A model generated the notes under the pieces. That model had not been told where the DNA came from, made no database searches, and saw only the letters and a list, made by a program, of their open reading frames with translations. 5,277 nucleotides of DNA from CAYSUS01 sp964434165 (GTDB lineage: Bacteria; Planctomycetota; Planctomycetia; Pirellulales; Thermoguttaceae), in NCBI GenBank assembly GCA_964434165.1, contig CAYSUS010000210.1:1-5277 (forward strand). The letters run 5' to 3'. A program made the position numbers and the translations under genes. Shown here piece after piece: positions 1-5,277 of this stretch (positions are counted from its first letter, which is position 1; each line of letters opens with the position of its first letter).

Positions 1-13
1 CGCATTATGCCGC

Positions 14-43
14 ATCGCCGGGGCGGAACCAGGGGCGATTTTT
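14..43 (+). terminator. Possible weak intrinsic terminator at the left edge
   Basis: ATCGCC at 14-19 can pair with GGCGAT at 34-39 across a 14-base loop, and a run of five T follows (39-43). Read on the plus strand this resembles an intrinsic terminator for a gene lying left of the window, which would converge on the minus-strand synthetase gene. The stem is only six pairs and the loop is large, so it may be chance. On the minus strand no T run follows it. Confidence 0.25.
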
Positions 44-66
44 GGGCCAAACCATACCCTAGAAGG

Positions 67-84
67 ACGGAGCGGCTGCTCCGT
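67..84 (-). terminator. Hairpin downstream of the synthetase/acetyltransferase gene
   Basis: ACGGAGC (67-73) and GCTCCGT (78-84) form a perfect seven-pair stem with the four-base loop GGCT. It lies about 70 bases past the TAG stop of the minus-strand gene, so it could help end that transcript or protect its 3' end. No U tract follows on the minus strand, so it is not a classical intrinsic terminator. The direction is assigned only because the nearest gene reads that way. Confidence 0.3.
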
Positions 85-152
85 GGGGCGGGACCGGAAG
101 CACGGGAGGCGGCGGCGCGTGGCATCCGCGGGCTTCGCGAGCTGCGACTTCG

Positions 153-2837
153 CTACACGTCTTTCCCCACCAGGACCACGTCCTCTTCCTGGCTGTCGTT
201 GATCTCGAAGCCCCGCTTGCGGAAGGTGGCGAGCATGCGGGCGTTGTCCTTGGAGGTCTCGGCCACGACCCGCTTGACGCCCCACCGCTTGGCCACCTCG
301 AGGCAGTAGTCGGTCAAGAGGCCGCCCAGCCCGTGGCCGTGCCAGCGATCGACCACGATCACCGCGTACTCGGCGGCCTCGTGGTTCATGTCGGCCACCA
401 GCCGGCCCACGCCGATGAGCTTGCGCTCGCCTTCCTCCTCGACCTCGGCCACGATGCCGATCTCGCGGTCGTAGTCGATGAAGCAGTAGCGGCTGGCCAT
501 CTCGTGCGTGGTCTGCTTGAACAGGTAGCTGAAGCGGAACCAGATCGACTGCGTGGAGCAGCTCGCCAGCAGCTCGTGCCACATGGGCTCGTCCTCGGGC
601 TTGATCGGACGCAGCGTGACGCTGGTGCCGTCCTTGAGCGTGCGCTCGGTGACGAACTCTTCGGGATACGGCCGGATGGCCAGGTGGGCGTAGGGGCGCA
701 CGCCGTGCACGATGATGTCGCGGTCGATGACCACGCGCGCGTCGAGGGCCACCAGGTCGTCCTCGGTGACCAGCAGCGGGTTGACGTCGAGCTCCTTGAT
801 CTCCGGGTAGTCGGCCACCAGGTAGGAAAAACGCATCAGGACCTCGATGAGCCGGTCGATGTTCACGCCCGGCTTGCCGCGGTAGCCTTGAAGCAGCGGC
901 CACGACTTGAGCGACTCCAATGCCCGGCGCGCCAGCGACTCGTTCAGGGGCGGCAGGGCCAGGGACCGGTCGCGGAACACCTCGGCGGCCACGCCGCCCA
1001 TGCCGACCATGATCACCGCGCCGAAGATGGGGTCCTTCTTCGTGCCGATGATCAGCTCCACGCCGTTTCCCTTGGTCACGTTCTTCTGCACGGTGACGCC
1101 GGTGATCGCGGCGTCGGGGCGCTTCTCCCGGGCCCGGGCGACGATCTCGTCGTAGGCCTTGTGCACGGCCTCGTCGCCCGAGAGGTTGAGCACCACGCCG
1201 CCCACGTCGGTCTTGTGCGTGATGTGCGGGGAGTGGACCTTCAGCACGACGGGATAGCCGATGTGCCGGGCGACCTCGACCGCCTCGTCGGCCGAGCGGG
1301 AGAGCTGCGGGCGCGTGACCGGGATGTCGTAGGCCTCGAGGAAGGCCTTGGAGAGGTTCTCCGAGAGGATGTCGTTGCCCTCGGTGAGCACGGTGTCGAA
1401 CACCGCGCGGAGCCGCTGCCGATCGAGGTGGAACGACATGGGGATGTCGCGCGGCGTCTCGTGGAGGATCTCCAGGTTGCGGGCGAAGTGGACCAGGTGC
1501 ATGAACGCCCGCACGGCCTTCTCCGGCGCGGTGTACGAGGGGATGCCGGCCTCGTTGAGGATCTGGATCCCCTGGCTGACCATGCGCCCGCCCATCCACG
1601 CGGCCAGCACCGGCTTGTGGGCGCTGGAAGCGACCTCGCCCACGGCCTTGGCCGTGGCCGTGGGATCGGTCATGGCCTGGGGCGTGAGGATCACCAGCAC
1701 GGCGTCCACGTTCTTGTCCTTGAGCACGACGTCCAGGGCCTTGGCGTAGCGGTCGGGCGGGGCGTCGCCGAGCACGTCCACGGGGTTGCCGTGCGACCAG
1801 AAGGGGGGCAGCACCTGGTTGAGGGCCTCGACGGTCTCCTCCTGGAGCTTGGCCAGGTGGCCGTCGCAGGCGATCAGCGTGTCGGTGGTCATCACGCCCG
1901 GCCCGCCCGCGTTGGTGAGGATGGCCAGGCGGTCGCCCTTGGGCGGCTGCTGCCGGGCGAGCAGCTCGGCGCAGTCGAACATGTCGTCGACCTCGAAGAT
2001 CCGCACGATGCCGGCCCGCTGGAAGGCGGCCTCGTACACGGCGTCCACGCCGGCCATGGCCCCGGTGTGCGAGGCCGCGGCCTGGGCCGACTCCTGGAAG
2101 CGGCCGGCCTTGTAGGCGACGATGGGCTTGGTGCGGGCGAAGGCCCGGGCGGCCGACATGAACTCGCGGGCCTCGGTGATCGACTCGATGTAGAGGATGA
2201 TCGACTGGGTCTCGGTCTGCGAGCCGAAGTAGTCGATCAGGTCGGCCATGCTCACGTCGAGCATGTTGCCCACGGAGACGAAGTACGAGAAGCCGATGCC
2301 CTCGTCCAGGGCCCAGTCGAGCACCGAGGTGCACAGCGCGCCGGACTGGGAGATGAAGCCGATGTGTCCCTTCTGCGGCGTGGCGGCGGCGAAGCTGGCG
2401 TTGAGGTGGATGCCCGGCACGATGATCCCCAGGCAGTTGGGGCCGAGGATGCGCATGCCGGGGAACTTGGTCTGCTCGTCGAGGAGCTGGCGCTCCAGCT
2501 TGCGCCCCTCCTCGCCGATCTCGCGGAAGCCGGCCGAGATGATGACGATGCCGCGGGTGCCGGCCTCGCCCAGGTCGTTCAACAGGCCGGGAACCGTCTG
2601 CGCCCGCGTGCAGATCACGGCGAGGTCGGGGGCGTGGGGCAGGCTCTGGACGTCGGGATAGGCCTGGATGCCCTGGACGGCCTCGCGCTTGGGATTGACC
2701 GGGTACACCACGCCCCGGAACCCAGAGCCGACCAGGTTCTTCAGCACCGTGTATCCCACGCTGCTGGGCGTGTCGCTGGCGCCAATCACGGCGACACGAT
2801 GGGGATTGAAGATCTTGTTGAGATTGTGAATGCTCAC
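153..2837 (-). CDS. Fused ADP-forming acyl-CoA synthetase (alpha-beta) with C-terminal GNAT acetyltransferase
   Basis: This is an 894-residue cytoplasmic protein. Domains in order: CoA-binding Rossmann fold (about 8-135, nucleotide turn VIGAS at 17-21), succinyl-CoA-ligase-like flavodoxin fold (about 155-290), third ligase domain (about 300-460), ATP-grasp beta part (about 475-710), and GNAT (about 735-892, RxxGxG at 831-836). The family interconverts acyl-CoA, ADP and phosphate with acid, CoA and ATP through phosphohistidine. Both relay histidines are present: His257 in SHTGAMAG and His541 in THKTD, with Glu218 in YIES at the expected site. The order matches Pat/YfiQ protein lysine acetyltransferases, whose synthetase part is, as I recall, degenerate; here it looks intact. 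It may therefore both make acyl-CoA or ATP and acetylate proteins (inference). GTG at 2837 is chosen as start because AGGAG lies six bases upstream and the fold begins just after it. The in-frame ATG at 2969 would add 44 unconserved-looking residues across the candidate promoter. The substrate (acetate or another acid) cannot be told. Confidence 0.93.
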   Translation of the reverse strand: MSIHNLNKIFNPHRVAVIGASDTPSSVGYTVLKNLVGSGFRGVVYPVNPKREAVQGIQAYPDVQSLPHAPDLAVICTRAQTVPGLLNDLGEAGTRGIVIISAGFREIGEEGRKLERQLLDEQTKFPGMRILGPNCLGIIVPGIHLNASFAAATPQKGHIGFISQSGALCTSVLDWALDEGIGFSYFVSVGNMLDVSMADLIDYFGSQTETQSIILYIESITEAREFMSAARAFARTKPIVAYKAGRFQESAQAAASHTGAMAGVDAVYEAAFQRAGIVRIFEVDDMFDCAELLARQQPPKGDRLAILTNAGGPGVMTTDTLIACDGHLAKLQEETVEALNQVLPPFWSHGNPVDVLGDAPPDRYAKALDVVLKDKNVDAVLVILTPQAMTDPTATAKAVGEVASSAHKPVLAAWMGGRMVSQGIQILNEAGIPSYTAPEKAVRAFMHLVHFARNLEILHETPRDIPMSFHLDRQRLRAVFDTVLTEGNDILSENLSKAFLEAYDIPVTRPQLSRSADEAVEVARHIGYPVVLKVHSPHITHKTDVGGVVLNLSGDEAVHKAYDEIVARAREKRPDAAITGVTVQKNVTKGNGVELIIGTKKDPIFGAVIMVGMGGVAAEVFRDRSLALPPLNESLARRALESLKSWPLLQGYRGKPGVNIDRLIEVLMRFSYLVADYPEIKELDVNPLLVTEDDLVALDARVVIDRDIIVHGVRPYAHLAIRPYPEEFVTERTLKDGTSVTLRPIKPEDEPMWHELLASCSTQSIWFRFSYLFKQTTHEMASRYCFIDYDREIGIVAEVEEEGERKLIGVGRLVADMNHEAAEYAVIVVDRWHGHGLGGLLTDYCLEVAKRWGVKRVVAETSKDNARMLATFRKRGFEINDSQEEDVVLVGKDV

Positions 2838-2843
2838 CTTCTG

Positions 2844-2848
2844 CTCCT
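2844..2848 (-). promoter_or_regulatory. Ribosome binding site fixing the GTG start of the synthetase gene
   Basis: On the minus strand AGGAG is followed by six bases and then GTG at 2837-2835. This near-ideal Shine-Dalgarno match is the main reason to place the start here and not at the in-frame ATG at 2969. Confidence 0.75.
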
Positions 2849-2914
2849 GCCGGCCTGTTTCGAGGGGTCGCCGCTTGCGCACCTTGGGCTGGGACGGACC
2901 CAAAAGAATCCACC

Positions 2915-2943
2915 AATATACTAGGTCGTCGCAGGCTGCGGAA
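2915..2943 (-). promoter_or_regulatory. Candidate promoter of the synthetase/acetyltransferase gene
   Basis: On the minus strand TTCCGC (2943-2938) is followed by a 17-base spacer and TATATT (2920-2915), a five-of-six match to the TATAAT -10 box. It lies in the most AT-rich stretch of the divergent region. It would give a leader of about 70 bases before the GTG start. The -35 box is a poor match to TTGACA, but the same box with the same spacing appears before the sigma gene. This is a pattern-based prediction only. Confidence 0.45.
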
Positions 2944-3033
2944 GCGTTGAGGTTTGCGGTGCGGCGCACGGTCAGCGAGATGGGACGAGTTGAGCGATTG
3001 CTGCCGGATGCGAGACCGGCGACGGCTGGGAGG

Positions 3034-3049
3034 GCGCGGCAAGCCGCGC
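3034..3049. repeat. GC-rich interrupted palindrome between the divergent promoters
   Basis: GCGCGGC (3034-3040) and GCCGCGC (3043-3049) are perfect inverted copies separated by AA. As DNA this is a two-fold symmetric site that could bind a dimeric regulator. As RNA it could form a six-pair stem with a CAAG loop. It lies about 90 bases from either candidate promoter, too far for simple steric repression. GC-rich palindromes of this length also arise by chance, so the role is unknown. Confidence 0.35.
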
Positions 3050-3145
3050 GAGCCGGCCACCCCTCATGTGAGCAAGGAGTCGGGCCAGCCTGTTGGGTGG
3101 GGCAATCGTGTCAGCCCGACCGGCCGGCGCCGCGGGCGGCCCCTC

Positions 3146-3174
3146 TTCCGCAGGAGCAGCGGCCCACGTAGAAT
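3146..3174 (+). promoter_or_regulatory. Candidate promoter of the sigma factor gene
   Basis: TTCCGC (3146-3151), a 17-base spacer and TAGAAT (3169-3174, five of six matches to TATAAT) resemble a promoter. The predicted transcript would start near 3181, leaving a leader of about 50 bases before the GTG at 3230. This agrees with the chosen start, because all longer in-frame starts would lie upstream of this promoter. The -35 box is far from TTGACA but repeats the box found on the opposite strand before the divergent gene. There is no experimental support. Confidence 0.42.
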
Positions 3175-3219
3175 ACCGCGGGCATCGTGGGCACGAGAGA
3201 GCAAGGTCTTCAAGCACGC

Positions 3220-3224
3220 GGGAG
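3220..3224 (+). promoter_or_regulatory. Ribosome binding site deciding the sigma factor start
   Basis: GGGAG lies five bases before GTG at 3230-3232. The upstream in-frame alternatives (ATG at 2954, ATG near 3008, GTG near 3068) would add a long Arg/Pro/Gly-rich extension unlike any sigma factor N-terminus. This site therefore marks the likely start. Confidence 0.55.
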
Positions 3225-3229
3225 CCGGG

Positions 3230-3862
3230 GTGGCGGGGTCAACCGACGACGATCGGAAGCTGGTCGATCAGGCCAGGTCGGGCGATTTCTCGGCCTTTGA
3301 GGAGCTGGTCTCCAAGTACGAGCGCCGCGTCTATACGCTGGCTTTGCGGATCGTGCGTCACGCCCAGGACGCCGAGGAGGTCGTGCAGCAGAGCCTGCTC
3401 AGCGTGGTCGAGCACATCCAGGGCTTCCGCGGCGAGTCCTCTTTTTACACGTGGCTAACACGGATCGTCACCAACCACGCCCTGGCCCTGCTGCGCAAGC
3501 GCAACGTGAGGGCGGCCCTGTCGCTGGACAGCAGCCCCGCGGATGACGACTACGGCAGCGTGCCGAGGCCGGACTACATCGCGGTCTGGGGAGAGACGCC
3601 GGACCAGTTGGCCTCGCGCCGCGAGGTGCGCCGGGCCGTGGACGCCGCCCTGGACGAGCTGGACGAGAAGTACCGGCTGGTGTTCGTGCTCCGCGACATC
3701 GAGGGCCTCTCCACGCGGGAGACCGCCGAGGCCATGGAGATCTCGGAGGAAAACGTCAAGGTGCGTCTCCTTCGCGCCCGGCTCATGCTCCGCGAGCGCC
3801 TCACGCGCCTGTTCGGCGACGAGTCGACCCGCGTGGAGCGCGGGCAGCACGGGCACGATTGA
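3230..3862 (+). CDS. RNA polymerase sigma-70 family factor, ECF type
   Basis: This 210-residue protein would direct RNA polymerase to a specific promoter set. Sigma region 2 spans about residues 20-92: the FEELVSKYERRVYTLALRIV helix, the DAEEVVQQ segment typical of core-binding region 2.2, and the FYTWLTRIVTNHALALLRKR segment of regions 2.3-2.4, which melts and reads the -10 box. A variable acidic linker follows (about 93-130). Region 4 (about 133-192) has LDELDEKYRLVFVLRDIEGL and then a helix-turn-helix, STRETAEAMEISEENVKVRL, which reads the -35 box. The lack of regions 1 and 3 and the length of about 200 residues are normal for ECF factors. A GTG start with GGGAG upstream places the first helix about ten residues in. 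No anti-sigma gene (zinc-finger HC2 or membrane type) follows, so its control is not visible here. The subgroup and target genes cannot be told; control of the adjacent lyase-like gene is only a possibility. Confidence 0.92.
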   Translation: MAGSTDDDRKLVDQARSGDFSAFEELVSKYERRVYTLALRIVRHAQDAEEVVQQSLLSVVEHIQGFRGESSFYTWLTRIVTNHALALLRKRNVRAALSLDSSPADDDYGSVPRPDYIAVWGETPDQLASRREVRRAVDAALDELDEKYRLVFVLRDIEGLSTRETAEAMEISEENVKVRLLRARLMLRERLTRLFGDESTRVERGQHGHD

Positions 3863-3882
3863 CGCTGGCGCAAAGCCGGCGT
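3862..3882 (+). terminator. Strong hairpin on the sigma gene stop codon
   Basis: ACGCTGGC (3862-3869) pairs with GCCGGCGT (3875-3882) around the five-base loop GCAAA. The stem has eight pairs, one of them G.U, and begins at the last base of the TGA stop. It may end or protect the sigma transcript, or attenuate read-through to the next gene. No T run follows, so it is not a classical intrinsic terminator. Confidence 0.4.
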
Positions 3883-3894
3883 GTGCGCCCGGCG

Positions 3895-3924
3895 TTGGAC
3901 ATTCGCTCGGGCCGATGGTAGAAC
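3895..3924 (+). promoter_or_regulatory. Weak candidate promoter of the DUF4962/heparinase-type gene
   Basis: TTGGAC (3895-3900) and TAGAAC (3919-3924), spaced by 18 bases, are partial matches to housekeeping boxes (three and four of six). They lie after the sigma gene hairpin and about 45 bases before the next ATG. If real, the lyase-like gene would have its own transcript. The evidence is thin. Confidence 0.25.
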
Positions 3925-3968
3925 GTGTTGCGTCCCCGCCTTTGCCCCTCCCGCCCTGGAGTCCCGCC

Positions 3969-5277
3969 ATGCGTGTCGCTTCTTCCATGTCCCTCGCCGT
4001 GTTGGTCCTCGTCTTCGGATCCCCTGCGCTGGCCGCCGCGGAGCGGAAGCTCGACGAGCGGCCCGCGTCGGCCGGAGAGTGGGGCTATCGCCCCGACGAA
4101 GGGACGGTCACGGCGGTCAACCCGCCGGGCTTCTCGTGGCGCCCCCAGTCGAAGATCGCGAGCTGGGAGCTGGAGTGCCGCTGCCTGACCGCCGGCCGCG
4201 ACCGGCCGTACCGGGCGAAGGGCATCACGCTCAACGTCCACTGCCCGGCTGAGGCCTTCGTGCCCGGCGTGTACGCGTGGCGCTGGCGGGGCGTGGACTC
4301 TGAGGGCAACAACACGGTGTGGAGCCGCGCGCGCCGGTTCACGATCCCCGAGGGCGCCGTGCGCATGCCCATGCCCCCGCGCGCGGAGCTGCTTGCACGG
4401 ATTCCCAAGCAGCATCCACGCCTGTTCGTGCGCCCCGAGGACCTGCCGCGCCTGCGCGAGCTGGCCAAGGGGCCGCTGCGCGACGAGTACCAGGCCCTGG
4501 TGGTCCAGTGCGAGAAGCTGATGCAGCGCCCGCCCCCGACCGCCGAGCCTCCCAGGTATCCGGCCGGCACGGAGCGCAAGAGCGAAACGTGGCGCGAGAT
4601 CTGGTGGGGCAATCGCGTCGATACGATCAAGGCCCTCGACGGGGCGGCCACGCTGGCCTTCACGCGCCTGCTGGGCGGCAAGGAGGAGTACGGACAGCTT
4701 GCCCGGCGGATCCTCATGGAGTGCGCCAAGTGGGACCCCAAGGGCGCGACCGGCTACCGCTACAACGACGAGGCGGGAATGCCGTACGCGTACTACTTCG
4801 CCCGCACCTACACGTTCGTCCACGACCTGCTCAGCGAGGCCGAGCGCCGGGAGTGCCGCCGCGTGATGAAGGTCCGCATGGACGAGATGTACCGACACCT
4901 CTGCCCCCGCCACTTGTGGCGTCCCTATTCGAGCCACTCGAACCGGGCCTGGCACTTCCTGGGCGAGGTGGGCATCGCCTTCCAGGGCGAGATCGAGGGG
5001 GCCGACGACGCGGTCTGGTTTGCCATGAACGTGTTCTACAACGCCTATCCCGTGTGGAGCGACGACGACGGCGGCTGGCACGAGGGCTCGGCCTACTGGT
5101 CCAGCTACATCAGCCGGTTCACGTGGTGGGCCGACGTGATGCGATCGGCCATGGGCATCAACGCCTATCTCAAGCCGTACTTCTCGAAGGTCGGCTACTA
5201 CCCGATGTACCTGATGCCGCCCGGCACGCATGGCGGCGGATTCGGCGACCTCACCGCGAGCAGGCGAGCGGCGCACA
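3969..5277 (+). CDS. Secreted DUF4962/heparinase II-type polysaccharide lyase-like protein, C-terminus cut by the window
   Basis: The frame is open from ATG 3969 to the window end, giving 436 visible residues with no stop. GGAG at 3958-3961 lies seven bases before the ATG. Residues 1-22 form a signal peptide (Arg2, hydrophobic VLVLVF core, ALA before the likely cut after Ala22), so it acts in the periplasm or outside. About 45-126 look like an Ig/FN3-type strand domain (NPPGFSW, YAWRWRGVD, WSRARRFTIP) typical of the DUF4962 N-terminal region. From about 140 an alpha/alpha-toroid-like part begins: HPRLFVRPEDLPRLR at 149-163, GYRYNDEAGMPYAYYF, SSHSNRAWH at 321-329, DDDGGWHEGSAYW at 365-377. His323, His329, His371 and Tyr376 are candidate catalytic residues by analogy with heparinase II. 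That family cleaves uronic-acid polysaccharides by beta-elimination; the substrate here is unknown. The missing part should hold the rest of the toroid and the beta-sandwich heparinase II/III domain. DUF4962 proteins are frequent in Planctomycetota and Hydrogenedentota. Confidence 0.85.
   Translation, partial: MRVASSMSLAVLVLVFGSPALAAAERKLDERPASAGEWGYRPDEGTVTAVNPPGFSWRPQSKIASWELECRCLTAGRDRPYRAKGITLNVHCPAEAFVPGVYAWRWRGVDSEGNNTVWSRARRFTIPEGAVRMPMPPRAELLARIPKQHPRLFVRPEDLPRLRELAKGPLRDEYQALVVQCEKLMQRPPPTAEPPRYPAGTERKSETWREIWWGNRVDTIKALDGAATLAFTRLLGGKEEYGQLARRILMECAKWDPKGATGYRYNDEAGMPYAYYFARTYTFVHDLLSEAERRECRRVMKVRMDEMYRHLCPRHLWRPYSSHSNRAWHFLGEVGIAFQGEIEGADDAVWFAMNVFYNAYPVWSDDDGGWHEGSAYWSSYISRFTWWADVMRSAMGINAYLKPYFSKVGYYPMYLMPPGTHGGGFGDLTASRRAAH

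Larger units (their letters stand above)
2838..3229. other. Divergent intergenic region of 392 bases
   Basis: This spacer separates the minus-strand synthetase gene from the plus-strand sigma gene. It holds a candidate promoter for each direction (2915-2943 minus, 3146-3174 plus), a 16-base interrupted palindrome (3034-3049) and the two ribosome binding sites. Reading frames stay open through it in several frames, as expected in GC-rich DNA. Their translations are rich in Arg, Ala, Gly and Pro and show no recognisable domain, so I see no gene here. The stretch 3118-3140 is very rich in GGCC/GGCGCC-type sequence and could form secondary structure. Confidence 0.7.

Noticed and set aside
333..2924. 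Very long open frame on the plus strand, antisense to the synthetase gene (863 codons)
   Set aside because: Its translation is dominated by His, Asp, Val, Gly, Leu, Arg and Ala with no recognisable domain. It mirrors a well-supported gene on the other strand. Such frames arise from third-position GC bias.
2838..2969. Extension of the synthetase gene to the in-frame ATG at 2969
   Set aside because: The extra 44 residues show no family similarity that I recognise and cross the AT-rich candidate promoter. AGGAG with ideal spacing supports the GTG at 2837.
3118..3140. GGCC/GGCGCC-rich tract that could suggest a structured RNA or protein-binding cluster
   Set aside because: It is low-complexity GC sequence with many overlapping short pairings and no single defined stem or known RNA motif.
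2954..3229. Extension of the sigma factor to the in-frame ATG at 2954 (92 extra residues)
   Set aside because: The added segment is Arg/Pro/Gly-rich and unlike sigma factors. It overlaps the candidate promoter at 3146-3174. GTG at 3230 has its own GGGAG.
3096..4615. 13-base exact repeat GGTGGGGCAATCG at 3096-3108 and 4603-4615
   Set aside because: One copy is in the intergenic region and the other encodes WGN in the lyase-like gene. In about 5 kb of GC-rich sequence one such match is expected often enough by chance, and no further copies or symmetry were seen.
3801..5276. Long open frame on the minus strand, antisense to the sigma gene end and the lyase-like gene (491 codons)
   Set aside because: The translation is rich in Arg, Ala, Gly, His and Pro without motifs. 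The plus strand here encodes a clear signal peptide and DUF4962/heparinase-type motifs.

Overview
The window is GC-rich bacterial DNA, by eye roughly two-thirds G+C. It holds three protein genes: one on the minus strand that fills the left half, and two on the plus strand to the right. Intergenic regions are short, apart from a divergent spacer of about 390 bases. The gene content suggests an uncultured heterotroph of the Planctomycetota/PVC or Hydrogenedentota type: an exported DUF4962/heparinase II-type polysaccharide lyase-like protein, an ECF-like sigma factor, and a fused acyl-CoA synthetase/acetyltransferase. This placement is an inference from family distribution. No rRNA or other lineage marker is present.

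Layout. Positions 1-152 are non-coding and carry two weak hairpins. Positions 153-2837 (minus) encode an 894-residue protein: a single-chain ADP-forming acyl-CoA synthetase (alpha plus beta parts) with a C-terminal GNAT acetyltransferase domain. Positions 2838-3229 form a divergent intergenic region. It contains a candidate promoter in each direction, sharing a 9-base box at the -35 position, and a GC-rich inverted repeat between them. Positions 3230-3862 (plus) encode a 210-residue sigma-70 family factor of the ECF type. A strong hairpin sits on its stop codon. From 3969 a secreted DUF4962/heparinase II-family protein starts and runs off the right edge, with 436 codons visible.

How the genes may relate. 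The divergent pair could share regulation through the common spacer. The lyase-like gene lies 106 bases after the sigma factor on the same strand, but a hairpin and its own ribosome binding site separate them, so co-transcription is uncertain. No anti-sigma gene follows the sigma factor. A plausible reading is exported glycan breakdown plus energy and acetylation control of acyl-CoA metabolism, but the sequence does not prove a functional link. I see no CRISPR array, tRNA, rRNA, insertion sequence or phage gene. Nothing here is clearly a new system. The most notable points are the synthetase/acetyltransferase fusion that keeps both phospho-relay histidines, and the matching promoter-like boxes in the divergent spacer.
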